A stretch of 35,189 bases of DNA from JBBCJT01 sp037190665. GTDB lineage: Bacteria; Pseudomonadota; Alphaproteobacteria; Acetobacterales; Acetobacteraceae. The DNA is taken from the NCBI GenBank assembly GCA_037190665.1, contig JBBCJT010000164.1, forward strand, positions 1 to 35,189. Direction: 5' to 3'. Shown here piece after piece: positions 14,558 through 23,194 of this stretch (positions are counted from its first letter, which is position 1; each line of letters starts with the position of its first letter). Position numbers and translations under genes: made by a program. The notes below the pieces were generated by a model. It was not told the DNA's origin, ran no database searches, and was given only the letters and a program-made list of their open reading frames with translations.

Positions 14558-15595
14558 ATGAAGCTCAGCTCAATCACCGTCGCGCTCGCCGCCTCGATCG
14601 CCATCTCGGGTGCGGTGTCCGCCCAGCAGATCACCGGCGCTGGGGCGACGTTCCCCGCCCCGGTCTACACCAAGTGGGGTGAACTGGCCCGCCAGGCGAT
14701 CGGGGTGCAGCTCAACTACCAGGGCATCGGATCGAGCGGCGGCGTCAACCAGATCACCAACCGCACCGTGGACTTCGGCGCCTCCGACGCCCCGGTGCCG
14801 GCGGACAAGCTCGCCTCCGCCAACCTGCTGCAGTTCCCCACGGTGATGGGCTCTGTGGTGCCGATCGTGAACATCCCGGGCGTGGAGATCGACCAGCTCC
14901 GGCTGACCGGCGAGCTGATCGCCGAGATCTACCAGGGCAAGCTGTCGCGCTGGAACGACCCGCGCATCGCCGAGATCAATCCCGGCGTGACCCTGCCCAA
15001 CCTCGCCGTCGCCCCGGTCTACCGGGCCGAGGGGTCGGGCACGACCTTCGTCTGGACCTCCTACCTCGCCGCGACCTCGCCCGCGTGGAAGTCCGGCATC
15101 GGCGCCTCCACCTCGGTCCGCTGGCCGGTGGGCGTGGGCGCCCGCGGCAATGACGGCGTGGCCGCCACCGTGCGCAACACCCGCGGCGCGATCGGCTATG
15201 TCGAGAACGCCTACGCCACGGTGAACAAGCTGACGACCACCCAGCTCCGCAACCGCGACGGCAACTTCGTCAAGCCGACGCACGAGAGCTTCGCCGCCGC
15301 GGCGGCCGCCGGCGACTGGGCCAGCGCGCCGGACTTCGCCGTGGACCTGATCAACCTGCCGGGCGCGCAGACCTGGCCGGTCGTCTCGGCGACCTTCATC
15401 CTGCTGCCGACCAACCCCACCGACGTGGAGCGCAGCCGCAACGTGATGCGCTTCTTCGACTGGGCCTACAGCAATGGCGGCCAGGCCGCCGGCGAGCTGG
15501 AGTACATCCCGCTGCCCGCGAGCGTGCAGGATGCGGTCCGCGCCGCGTGGCAGAAGGCCGTGGTCGTCGAAGGCCGCCCGGTCTGGACGCGCTGA
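14558..15595 (+). CDS. pstS: Phosphate ABC transporter, periplasmic phosphate-binding protein
   Basis: PstS binds inorganic phosphate in the periplasm and delivers it to PstCA. The 345-residue protein has a clear signal peptide (residues 1 to about 23, ending AVSAQ) followed by ITGAGATFPAPVYTKW, the PstS N-terminal signature. Phosphate-site blocks include GIGSSGGVNQI, VDFGASDAP and AEGSGTTFVWTSYL. A good AGAGGGG ribosome site precedes the ATG. It is first in a six-gene Pho operon behind two Pho boxes. A strong 10-bp stem-loop after its stop probably separates its expression level from that of pstC. Confidence 0.97.
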   Translation: MKLSSITVALAASIAISGAVSAQQITGAGATFPAPVYTKWGELARQAIGVQLNYQGIGSSGGVNQITNRTVDFGASDAPVPADKLASANLLQFPTVMGSVVPIVNIPGVEIDQLRLTGELIAEIYQGKLSRWNDPRIAEINPGVTLPNLAVAPVYRAEGSGTTFVWTSYLAATSPAWKSGIGASTSVRWPVGVGARGNDGVAATVRNTRGAIGYVENAYATVNKLTTTQLRNRDGNFVKPTHESFAAAAAAGDWASAPDFAVDLINLPGAQTWPVVSATFILLPTNPTDVERSRNVMRFFDWAYSNGGQAAGELEYIPLPASVQDAVRAAWQKAVVVEGRPVWTR

Positions 15596-15612
15596 GCCGA
15601 CGCACCGAAACG

Positions 15613-15638
15613 CGGGGCGGGCGCTGAAGCCCGCCCCG
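15613..15638 (+). terminator. Stem-loop between pstS and pstC
   Basis: Arms 15613-15622 and 15629-15638 (CGGGGCGGGC and its complement) flank the loop GCTGAA. No U-tract follows, so it is more likely an mRNA-stabilising or partial-termination element that keeps pstS mRNA more abundant than pstCAB, as in other pst operons. Confidence 0.65.
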
Positions 15639-15652
15639 GCCTTCCCTTGCAG

Positions 15653-16648
15653 ATGATCGGCCCGCACGTGCAAACAGCCACAGTCGCATCGCAGCTTCCG
15701 CCACCGCCGGCCGCCACCGGCGCGCGCCGCAGCACCGCCTTCGGCGATCAGGTCTTCGCCACGATCTGCACCACCGCCGGACTGCTCGTCCTGGTCCTGC
15801 TCGGGGCCATCATCGTCACGCTGTTCCTCGGCGGGCTGCCCGCCTTCCGCCAGTTCGGCCTGCCCTTCGTCACGGATACGACCTGGGACCCGGTGCAGGA
15901 GGTGTTCGGCGCCGGCGTATCGATCTACGGCACCATCATCACCTCGGTGCTCGCGCTGCTGCTCGCCGTGCCGGCCGCCTTCGGCATCGCCTTCTTCCTG
16001 ACCGAGCTCGCGCCGCAATGGATGCGCCATCCGGTCGGCATGGCCATCGAGCTGCTGGCCGCGGTGCCCTCCATCATCTACGGCATGTGGGGCTTCTTCG
16101 TGATCGCCCCGATCATGGCCGCCTACGTGCAGCCCGCGGTGATCGACACCGTCGGCACGCTGCCGATGATCGGCATGCTGTTCGACGGGCCGCCCTTCGG
16201 CACCGGCATCCTGACCGCGGCGCTGATCCTGTCGATCATGATCCTGCCCTTCATCGCGGCCACGATGCGCGACGTCTTCCTCACCGTGCCGCCGGTCTAC
16301 AAGGAAAGCGCCTACGGGCTCGGCTGCACGACGTGGGAGGTCGCGCGGAACATCGTCATCCCCTACACGCGCGTGTCCGTGGTCGGCGGCATCATGCTGG
16401 GCCTGGGCCGGGCGCTGGGCGAGACGATGGCGGTCACCTTCGTGATCGGCAATGCCAACCGCATCACCTCCTCGCTGTTCGGGCCCGGCAACACGATCGC
16501 CTCGCTCGTCGCGCTGGAGTTTCCGGAGAGTCCCGCCGGGTCGCTGAAGCTCGCCTCGCTGCTCGCGCTCGGCTTCATCCTCTTCGTGCTCTCCTTCATC
16601 GTACTCGCCATCAGCCGCATGATGCTGCGGCCGCGGCTCAAGGGCTGA
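15653..16648 (+). CDS. pstC: Phosphate ABC transporter permease PstC
   Basis: PstC is one of the two inner-membrane permease subunits of the high-affinity phosphate importer. The 331-residue protein has about six membrane segments, the first near residues 37-62, and a cytoplasmic loop ending in GRALGETMAVTFVIGN, the EAA-type ABC contact motif region. The start is ambiguous: ATG at 15653 is used here, with TTG at 15647 and GTG at 15668 as alternatives, and none has a strong ribosome site. It follows pstS after the stem-loop and precedes pstA by 5 bases. Confidence 0.94.
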   Translation: MIGPHVQTATVASQLPPPPAATGARRSTAFGDQVFATICTTAGLLVLVLLGAIIVTLFLGGLPAFRQFGLPFVTDTTWDPVQEVFGAGVSIYGTIITSVLALLLAVPAAFGIAFFLTELAPQWMRHPVGMAIELLAAVPSIIYGMWGFFVIAPIMAAYVQPAVIDTVGTLPMIGMLFDGPPFGTGILTAALILSIMILPFIAATMRDVFLTVPPVYKESAYGLGCTTWEVARNIVIPYTRVSVVGGIMLGLGRALGETMAVTFVIGNANRITSSLFGPGNTIASLVALEFPESPAGSLKLASLLALGFILFVLSFIVLAISRMMLRPRLKG

Positions 16649-16653
16649 CGATC

Positions 16654-17550
16654 ATGAGCGCAACCACCACCGCGCCCCTCGCCGCCCCCGGCCCCGCGTC
16701 GGACCGCGAGGTCGCCCGCGCGCTCGGCCGCCGGCGCAAGCGGACCAACACCATCGTCGTGGCGCTCTGCTCGGCCGCGACGCTGGTCGGGCTGATCTTC
16801 CTCGCCTCGATCCTGTTCACGCTGTTCTACCGCGGCATGAGCGCGATGAGCTGGGGGATCTTCGTCAACCCCACGCGCCCGCCGGGCAGCGATGGCGGAC
16901 TCGCCAACGCCATCGTCGGCACGCTGATCCAGTCGATGATCGGCACGCTGATCGGCGCACCGATCGGGCTGATCGTCGGCACCTACCTCGCCGAGTACGC
17001 GCGCAACTCGCTGCTCGGCAACGCGGTGCGCTTCGTCTCCGACGTGCTGCTCTCCGCGCCGTCGATCCTGATCGGCCTGTTCGTCTACATCCTCGTCGTC
17101 ATCCCCTCGGGCGGCTTCTCCGGCATCGCCGGCAGCCTCGCGCTGGCCGTGATCGTGATCCCGGTCGTGATCCGCACCACGGAGGACATGCTGCGGCTGA
17201 TCCCCGACACGCTGCGCGAAGCGGTGATCGGCCTCGGCGCGCCGAAGTGGAAGATGATCACGCTGGTCTGCTACCGCGCGGTGCGGCAGGGCATCGCCAC
17301 CGGCATCCTGCTCGCGATCGCCCGCGTGGCCGGGGAAACGGCGCCGCTGCTGTTCACGAGCCTCGGCAACCTGAACTGGTCGCTCGATCTGGGCCGGCCG
17401 ATGTCGAGCCTGCCGATCACCATCTACAACTACGCCGGCTCCGCCTATCCCGAATGGATCGAAATGGCCTGGGCGGGCGCGCTGCTCATCACGGCCGGCG
17501 TGCTGGTCATCAACATCGTCGCGCGCATCGCGCTGCGCAACCGGAGCTAG
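16654..17550 (+). CDS. pstA: Phosphate ABC transporter permease PstA
   Basis: PstA is the second membrane subunit of the phosphate importer. The 298-residue protein carries a cytoplasmic N-terminus with an RRRKR cluster near residues 26-30, about six hydrophobic segments, and the family block ARVAGETAPLLFTSLGN near residues 225-241, where the EAA loop contacts PstB. Start at 16654, 5 bases after the pstC stop; pstB follows after 9 bases. Gene order pstS-C-A-B-phoU is canonical. Confidence 0.95.
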   Translation: MSATTTAPLAAPGPASDREVARALGRRRKRTNTIVVALCSAATLVGLIFLASILFTLFYRGMSAMSWGIFVNPTRPPGSDGGLANAIVGTLIQSMIGTLIGAPIGLIVGTYLAEYARNSLLGNAVRFVSDVLLSAPSILIGLFVYILVVIPSGGFSGIAGSLALAVIVIPVVIRTTEDMLRLIPDTLREAVIGLGAPKWKMITLVCYRAVRQGIATGILLAIARVAGETAPLLFTSLGNLNWSLDLGRPMSSLPITIYNYAGSAYPEWIEMAWAGALLITAGVLVINIVARIALRNRS

Positions 17551-17559
17551 GGGGCTCTG

Positions 17560-18402
17560 ATGAACGAACTCGTCTCCGACACCGCGCGCCCCGACGCCGC
17601 GGTCGGCGCCTTCGGCGGCATCCAGGCCCGCAATGCCGAGGCGCTGAACACGCCCCGCATCGCCTGCCGCAACCTCGATTTCTTCTACGGCGACTTCCGG
17701 GCGCTGAAGTCGATCAACCTCGATTTCCCCGACCGGCAGGTCACCGGGATGATCGGCCCGTCCGGCTGCGGCAAGTCCACGCTGCTGCGCGTGCTGAACC
17801 GGATGTACGACCTCTATCCCGGCCAGCGTGCGCAGGGCGAGGTGCTGCTCGACGGCGAGAACATCATCGCGCCGAGCGTGGACATCAACGCGCTGCGCGC
17901 GCGCATCGGCATGGTGTTCCAGAAGCCCACGCCGTTCCCGATGACGATCCGCGAGAACATCGCCTTCGGCATCCGCCTGCACGAGAAGATGAGCAAGTCG
18001 CAGCTCGACGAGCGGATCGAGTGGGCGCTGTCGCGCGCGGCGATCTGGGACGAGGTGAAGGACCGGCTCGACACCAACGCGATGGGGCTCTCGGGCGGGC
18101 AGCAGCAGCGGCTGTGCATCGCGCGCACCATCGCGGTGCGGCCGGAGGTGATCCTGTTCGACGAGCCGACCTCGGCGCTGGACCCGATCAGCACGCTGAA
18201 GATCGAGGAGCTGATCGACGAGCTGAAGCGCGACTTCACCATCGTGATCGTCACGCACAACATGCAGCAGGCGGCGCGCTGCGCGGACCAGGTGGCGTTC
18301 TTCTACCTCGGCGAGATGATCGAGGTGGCGCCCGCCGCGCAGCTCTTCACCGCGCCGCGCGAGCCCAAGACCCAGGAATACATCACCGGCCGCTTCGGTT
18401 GA
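17560..18402 (+). CDS. pstB: Phosphate ABC transporter ATP-binding protein PstB
   Basis: PstB powers phosphate import by ATP hydrolysis on the inner face of the membrane. The 280-residue protein has the Walker A GPSGCGKST at residues 66-74, the family block GMVFQKPTPFPMTI, the ABC signature LSGGQQQR near residue 184 and Walker B ILFDEPTSALDP near 205, then the switch histidine in IVTHNMQQAAR. The N-terminal 30 residues are longer than in E. coli PstB. A GGGGCT sequence 5' of the ATG is a modest ribosome site. Confidence 0.97.
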   Translation: MNELVSDTARPDAAVGAFGGIQARNAEALNTPRIACRNLDFFYGDFRALKSINLDFPDRQVTGMIGPSGCGKSTLLRVLNRMYDLYPGQRAQGEVLLDGENIIAPSVDINALRARIGMVFQKPTPFPMTIRENIAFGIRLHEKMSKSQLDERIEWALSRAAIWDEVKDRLDTNAMGLSGGQQQRLCIARTIAVRPEVILFDEPTSALDPISTLKIEELIDELKRDFTIVIVTHNMQQAARCADQVAFFYLGEMIEVAPAAQLFTAPREPKTQEYITGRFG

Positions 18403-18419
18403 GGCGCGGGAGGAACGGA

Positions 18420-19142
18420 ATGGCCGACGAACAGCCCGAGCACATCGTCAAGTCCTACGGCGCGGATCTGCGCCGGCTGGCGGACATGACCGCCGAGATG
18501 GGCGGTCTGGTGGAATCGCAGATCAACGACGCGGTGATCGCGCTGGTCCGCCGCGACACCGCGCTCGCCGCGCGCGTGGTCGAGGCCGACCCGCGCGTCG
18601 ATGCGCTGCAGCGCGAGATCGAGAGCTTCGCCGTGCGGCTGCTGGCGCTGCGCCAGCCGGTGGCGGGCGACCTGCGCGTCATCGTCGCCGCCTTCAAGAT
18701 CGCGGGCGACCTGGAGCGGATCGGCGACTATGCCGCCAACGCCGCCAAGCGCTCGCTGGTGCTGTCCCAGCTCCCGGCGGTCTCCTCGCTCAACGGCTTC
18801 CAGCGCATGGCGCGCATGGTGCTGGAGAACCTCAAGGGGGCGATCGACGCGCTGGCCCGCAGCGATGCCGAGAAGGCGCGCGAGGTCTGGCGCAGCGATG
18901 CCAGCGTGGACGAGGTCTACAACGGCATCTTCCGCGAGCTGCTGACGCACATGATGGAGGACCCGCGCAACATCAGCGCGGCGACCCATCTGCTGTTCAT
19001 CGCCAAGAACCTCGAGCGGGTGGGCGATCATGCGACCAACATCGCCGAACTCGTCTACTATGCGGTCCGCGGGCAGGAACTGGATCCGGACCGGCCCAAG
19101 GGCGACACCTCCGCCTTCGCCGTCGTCCGACCGCGCGACTGA
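18420..19142 (+). CDS. phoU: Phosphate signalling protein PhoU
   Basis: PhoU links the state of the PstSCAB transporter to the PhoR/PhoB pathway and represses the regulon when phosphate is plentiful. The 240-residue protein shows the two PhoU helical repeats with metal-binding type motifs: AGDLERIGDYAANAAKR near residues 94-110 and KNLERVGDHATNIAELVY near 196-213. The start at 18420 follows GGAACGGA. It lies 17 bases after pstB and 13 bases before phoB. Confidence 0.95.
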   Translation: MADEQPEHIVKSYGADLRRLADMTAEMGGLVESQINDAVIALVRRDTALAARVVEADPRVDALQREIESFAVRLLALRQPVAGDLRVIVAAFKIAGDLERIGDYAANAAKRSLVLSQLPAVSSLNGFQRMARMVLENLKGAIDALARSDAEKAREVWRSDASVDEVYNGIFRELLTHMMEDPRNISAATHLLFIAKNLERVGDHATNIAELVYYAVRGQELDPDRPKGDTSAFAVVRPRD

Positions 19143-19155
19143 ACGGAGAATGCGC

Positions 19156-19872
19156 ATGCCGGACGGTATCCCGGGAATGCTGAAGCCGACGATCCTCGTG
19201 GTCGAGGACGAGGCCGCGCTGGTCACCATGCTCCGCTACAACCTCGAGAAGCAGGGGTTCCGGGTGGAGGAGGCGACGGACGGGCAGGAGGCGATCACCA
19301 AGGTCGCCGAGACGCAGCCCGATCTCGTCCTGCTCGACTGGATGCTGCCGGTGATGTCGGGGATCGAGGTCTGCCGGCAGATCCGCCGCCGGCCGGCGAT
19401 GCGCGACGTGCCGATCATCATGGTGACCGCCCGCACCGAGGACAACGACGCGGTGCGCGCGCTGAACACCGGCGCGGACGACTACATCACCAAGCCCTTC
19501 GGCATGGATGCGCTGCTCGCGCGCATCCGCGCGCTGCTGCGCCGGTCCAACGCACTGCCGGCGAAGGGCGTGCTGAACTTCCACGACATCTCCATGGACC
19601 TCGCGGCGCACCGGGTGCAGCGCAACGGCCGGCCCATCCATCTCGGCCCGACCGAGTTCCGGCTGCTCGAATTCCTGATGCAGCACCCCGGCCGCGTGTT
19701 CGCGCGCGAGGAGCTGCTGGACGCCGTGTGGGGCCGCGACATCCATGTCGAGCCGCGCACCGTGGACGTGCATATCCGCCGGCTGCGCAAGGCGATCAAC
19801 GGCGACGGCGAGTCCGACGTCGTCCGCACGGTGCGCGCCGCGGGCTACGCGCTGGACGTCGAGCCGGGCTGA
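19156..19872 (+). CDS. phoB: Phosphate regulon response regulator PhoB
   Basis: PhoB is the OmpR-type transcription factor that binds Pho boxes when phosphorylated. The 238-residue protein has the receiver domain with acidic pocket VVEDE near residues 15-19, the phospho-acceptor aspartate in LVLLDWMLPVMSG (about residue 58) and YITKPF; the C-terminal winged helix contains PTEFRLLEFLM and RTVDVHIRRLRKAI. Of two in-frame ATGs, the second (19156) is 7 bases from GGAG and is preferred over 19150. It is likely to bind the two boxes upstream of pstS. No phoR kinase gene lies in the window. Confidence 0.95.
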   Translation: MPDGIPGMLKPTILVVEDEAALVTMLRYNLEKQGFRVEEATDGQEAITKVAETQPDLVLLDWMLPVMSGIEVCRQIRRRPAMRDVPIIMVTARTEDNDAVRALNTGADDYITKPFGMDALLARIRALLRRSNALPAKGVLNFHDISMDLAAHRVQRNGRPIHLGPTEFRLLEFLMQHPGRVFAREELLDAVWGRDIHVEPRTVDVHIRRLRKAINGDGESDVVRTVRAAGYALDVEPG

Positions 19873-20003
19873 CCCCCTCCGCCGCGCTTTGACACGGGCG
19901 CGGGCTTCGTGCTGCACCGCCCCCGCATGATCCGGGTATCGCAACTGGCGGCAGGCTCCGGGCGCGGGCGCAAAGGCCGCGCGGCCCGCCGCGCGCGTCG
20001 CTG

Positions 20004-21230
20004 ATGATCCCGGCCTTCCGGGCCGGCGGCGTGCTGCACCGACGCCTGTGGCAGGCGTTCCCGCGGGAGGCGCGGCGGCGCGCGCTGTTCCGCGGCTTCG
20101 CCCTGCTCGCCCCCCGCCCCGCCCCCGTCGCGCCGCCGCTGGCGCCGCCCGTGGTGGTCGCGGGCATGCTCAGCCAGCCGTCCGGGCTGGGGGAAGGCGC
20201 GCGGCTGCAGCTCGCGGCGCTGCAGGAGAACGGGATCGCCGCCCGCGGGATCGACCTGTCCTCCGCTCTGAAACAGGGCGAGGGACCGCCGCCCGAGCGG
20301 CTGGCCCCCGGCCCCGGCACGCTGATCGTGCATGTGGGCGGGCCGATGCTCCCCTGGGCGCTGTTCGCCCTCGGCCGGGGCGCGGTGCGGGGACGGCGGG
20401 TGGTCGCCTGCTGGGCCTGGGAACTGTCGCGCCTCGCGCCGGACTGGGCGATCGGCCTGCCCTTCGCGCATGAGATCTGGGCGTGCAGCGCGTTCTGCGC
20501 GGAGGCGATGCGCCAGCCCGGCGGGCCGCCGGTGCGCGTGGTGCCCTATCCGCTGACGCCGCCCGCGCCCTCCGCCCTCACGCGCGCCGATTTCGGCCTG
20601 CCCGAGGGCGCGTTCGTGGCGCTGTGCGCGTTCAACGCCGCCTCCTCGATGGAGCGCAAGAATCCGCTCGCCGCCGTGCTGGCCTTCCGCAAGGCGTTCG
20701 GCGACGCGCCGGACCGGATCCTCGTGCTCAAGACCATGAAGACGCGCTTCGGCGGCGCCGGCTGGGAGGAACTGCGCCAGGCGATCGCGGGTGCCCCCAA
20801 CATCCGCGTGATCGAGGCGGAGATGCCGCGCGCCGACGTGCAGGCGCTGATGCGCGCGAGCGACGCCCTGCTCAGCCTGCACCGCGCGGAAGGCTTCGGC
20901 CTGCATCTGGCGGAGGCGATGGCGCTCGCGCGGCCCGTCATCGCCACGGGCTGGAGCGGCAACATGGATTTCATGGACGATGCCACGGCCCTGCTCGTGC
21001 CCTGCCGGCTGGTGCCCGCGCGCGACCGGGTCGGCACCTATGCGGTGGAGGGCGCCTGCTGGGCGGACCCCGATACCGATGCGGCGGCCGCGCTGCTGCT
21101 GCGCGCCGCGACGGATCGCGAGGCGATGGCGGCACTCGGCGCGCGCGCGCGCGATCGTGTGGCATCGCAGCTCAGCCCCCGCGTCATTGCCGAGCTGTTC
21201 GCCGATGCGTTAGGTCACCACCCTTCGTGA
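20004..21230 (+). CDS. Glycosyltransferase (GT4-like), polysaccharide locus
   Basis: This 408-residue protein resembles mannosyl/rhamnosyl-type GT4 transferases of O-antigen loci. The N-terminal half is divergent; the C-terminal half has HRAEGFGLHLAEAMALARPV at about residues 292-311, with the donor-binding E-x7-E, then ATGWSGNMDFM, a block common in transferases that build D-mannose or D-rhamnose polymers. Its stop overlaps a possible GTG start of the next gene, the exporter permease, so it belongs to that operon. The 131 bases before it (19873-20003) hold a TTGACA at 19889 without a good -10, and no gene. The linkage it makes is unknown. Confidence 0.85.
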   Translation: MIPAFRAGGVLHRRLWQAFPREARRRALFRGFALLAPRPAPVAPPLAPPVVVAGMLSQPSGLGEGARLQLAALQENGIAARGIDLSSALKQGEGPPPERLAPGPGTLIVHVGGPMLPWALFALGRGAVRGRRVVACWAWELSRLAPDWAIGLPFAHEIWACSAFCAEAMRQPGGPPVRVVPYPLTPPAPSALTRADFGLPEGAFVALCAFNAASSMERKNPLAAVLAFRKAFGDAPDRILVLKTMKTRFGGAGWEELRQAIAGAPNIRVIEAEMPRADVQALMRASDALLSLHRAEGFGLHLAEAMALARPVIATGWSGNMDFMDDATALLVPCRLVPARDRVGTYAVEGACWADPDTDAAAALLLRAATDREAMAALGARARDRVASQLSPRVIAELFADALGHHPS

Positions 21231-21250
21231 GCGAGGGACCCTCCGACCAG

Positions 21251-22099
21251 ATGCATGGACCCGCCGCCTTCGGCCAAGGCCCTGCGGCCATCGTGCTCGA
21301 CGCCGCCAATCCACGCCGCCGCGCGCGCGCGCTGGATGATCTGGCGGGCGGCTTCAGGCGCTGGCGCCTGGCCCGCGCACTGGCGTGGCTCGACATCCGC
21401 AACCGCTACCGCGGTTCGGTGCTCGGCCCGTTCTGGCTGTCTCTGTCCACCGCCGTGATGCTCGTCGGCCTCGGCATCCTCTATTCGGCGCTACTTCGCG
21501 TCCAGGTCGGCGAGTACCTGCCCTTCCTCGGCATCAGCCTGATCTGCTGGAACATGATCGCGCAGACGGTGGGTGAGGGATGCGTCGCCTTCACCGGCGC
21601 GGAGGGCACGATCCGGCAGATGCGCCTGCCCTACACGACGCACGTGCTGCGCGTGGTGATGCGCAACGCCATCGTCACCGCGCACAACCTGCCGCTGATC
21701 GTGCTCATCTTCCTGATCTTCGGGCTAACGCCGGACTGGGGGCTGCTGCTGCTGCCGGTCGGGCTGCTGATCCTGGGGATCAACGCGTTCGCGGTCACCA
21801 TGCTGCTCGGCATGCTCTGCGCGCGGTTCCGCGATGTCGGCCAGATCGTGGGCAGCGTCATGCAGATCGCCTTCTTCATGACGCCGATCATCTGGAAGCC
21901 GGAGTCGCTGAAGGAGAACGCCTGGATCGTGATGCTCAACCCGTTCTACGTGATCATGGAAACCGTGCGGGGGCCGATCATCGAAGGCGGCGGGGCGCCC
22001 CTCGCCTGGGCGCTTGCGCTGCTGGTCACCGCGCTGGTGGTCGCCTTCTCCTTCGCGTTCTTCGTCCGCTTCCGCGCACGCATCGCGTTCTGGGTCTGA
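21251..22099 (+). CDS. wzm: Polysaccharide ABC exporter, permease subunit (Wzm/KpsM family)
   Basis: This 282-residue ABC-2 type permease exports a finished polysaccharide or O-antigen chain across the inner membrane. Following a cytoplasmic N-terminus, the amphipathic RNRYRGSVLGPFWLSLS block at about residues 50-66 is the family signature, and six hydrophobic segments follow, with FFMTPIIWKPE near residue 215. The ATG at 21251 is used; a GTG at 21227 overlaps the upstream stop (GTGA) and would add eight residues. The ATP-binding partner follows 4 bases later. Gene symbol is by family; KpsM-like capsule export is the alternative. Confidence 0.9.
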   Translation: MHGPAAFGQGPAAIVLDAANPRRRARALDDLAGGFRRWRLARALAWLDIRNRYRGSVLGPFWLSLSTAVMLVGLGILYSALLRVQVGEYLPFLGISLICWNMIAQTVGEGCVAFTGAEGTIRQMRLPYTTHVLRVVMRNAIVTAHNLPLIVLIFLIFGLTPDWGLLLLPVGLLILGINAFAVTMLLGMLCARFRDVGQIVGSVMQIAFFMTPIIWKPESLKENAWIVMLNPFYVIMETVRGPIIEGGGAPLAWALALLVTALVVAFSFAFFVRFRARIAFWV

Positions 22100-22103
22100 C
22101 GGC

Positions 22104-22829
22104 ATGGCCAACATCAGTGCCGAAGGGCTGACGATCGAGTTTCCGCTGTACCATGCGGGCGCGCGCTCGCTGAAGAAGCGGGTGCTGGCGGCCACGCCGC
22201 TGCGGCTGCGCACCGACAACGCCAACCGCATCGTCGTCTCCGCCCTGCGCGACCTGACGTTCAGCATCGAGCACGGCGAGCGCGTCGCGCTGGTGGGGCC
22301 GAACGGGGCGGGCAAGACGACGCTGCTGCGCGCGCTCGCCGGCATCTACGAGCCGGTGGGTGGCAAGCTCGCGGTCGAGGGCACGATCGGCTCGCTGATC
22401 GACACCTCGGCGGGGATGGATATCGATTCCACCGGCCGCGAGAACATCCGGCTGAACGGCCTGTATCGCGGCATGACCGAGCCCCAGATCGAGGCGCTGT
22501 CGGAGGAGATCGTGGCCTTCGCCGGGCTCGGCGAGTTCATCGACGTGCCGATCCGCACCTATTCGGCCGGCATGGGCGTGCGGCTGTCCTTCGCGCTCGC
22601 CACCGCGATGCAGCCGCAGGTGCTGCTGATGGACGAATGGCTGCTCGCCGGCGATGCGGAGTTCCTCGAACGCGCGAAGGCGCGGCTAGAACACGTCGTG
22701 ACGAATGCCGAGATCCTGGTGATCGCCACCCACGACACGAAGATCGTGCGCACGTGGTGCACGCGGGCGATCCGGCTGGAAGGCGGCCGCATCACCGCCG
22801 ACGGGGACGTGGACAGCATCCTCGGGTAG
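22104..22829 (+). CDS. wzt: Polysaccharide ABC exporter, ATP-binding subunit (Wzt/KpsT family)
   Basis: This 241-residue ATPase drives the Wzm-type exporter. Walker A GPNGAGKTT is at residues 65-73, the signature region reads YSAGMGVRLSFALAT near 153-167, and Walker B VLLMDEWLLAGD follows near 174-185. The DIDSTGRENIRLNG block is typical of polysaccharide exporters. It ends just after the ATPase domain and so lacks the C-terminal carbohydrate-binding domain that some Wzt proteins use to recognise a capped chain end; chain export may therefore not depend on a terminal cap. A hairpin begins at its stop codon. Confidence 0.92.
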   Translation: MANISAEGLTIEFPLYHAGARSLKKRVLAATPLRLRTDNANRIVVSALRDLTFSIEHGERVALVGPNGAGKTTLLRALAGIYEPVGGKLAVEGTIGSLIDTSAGMDIDSTGRENIRLNGLYRGMTEPQIEALSEEIVAFAGLGEFIDVPIRTYSAGMGVRLSFALATAMQPQVLLMDEWLLAGDAEFLERAKARLEHVVTNAEILVIATHDTKIVRTWCTRAIRLEGGRITADGDVDSILG

Positions 22830-22844
22830 GGCGGGTTTCCGCCC
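22829..22844 (+). terminator. Hairpin at the wzt stop codon
   Basis: GGGCGG (22829-22834) and CCGCCC (22839-22844) pair around GTTT, starting on the last base of the wzt stop codon. No U-tract follows. A likely weak terminator for the exporter operon. Confidence 0.45.
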
Positions 22845-23194
22845 GGCCGGTTGGGGCGCCAGAGGGGCCAGCCTGTCGGCTGATATTCGTTGGCCCCGCG
22901 CGCCCTCAGCCCAACCCGTTCCCGCGATCCGCGGATCCCTCCCTCTCCCGCTTGCGAGACCGTTGCGCAACATCCCCTCTCCCGCCCGGCGGGAGAGGGA
23001 GGGGCCCGCGCTTGCGCGGGAGGGTGAGGGCCTGGGCAGAGGCGAAACCTTATCGTCGCGCTGGCCGACGCACCCTCACCCCGGCCCTCTCCCGCGTGCG
23101 GGAGAGGGAGAACGAGCCGAAAGCGCGCGTTCGGGCTCCGGATCAGTCGATGAGGTTCCGTCGCGCGCAGCCACGCCAACCCCGTGCGCCGGCC
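22845..23194. repeat. Convergent intergenic region with family B repeat (copy 2)
   Basis: Between the convergent wzt and rmd genes, 22972-23110 matches copy 1 at 4794-4903: a 12+1+12 palindrome at 22975-22999, GAGGGGCCCGCGC, a variable middle and CACCCTCACCCCGGCC with a second CCTCTCCCGC arm ending in a complementary GCGGGAGAGG. The copy is longer and more complete than copy 1. No gene is seen in the rest of the gap. Confidence 0.8.

Noticed and set aside
16363..18258. A 631-codon minus-strand frame opposite pstC-pstA-pstB
   Set aside because: Antisense to clear pst genes, with no motifs.
19889..19917. Promoter for the glycosyltransferase gene at TTGACA 19889
   Set aside because: The hexamer at the -10 distance (CTGCAC) does not resemble a -10 box, so the match was not listed.
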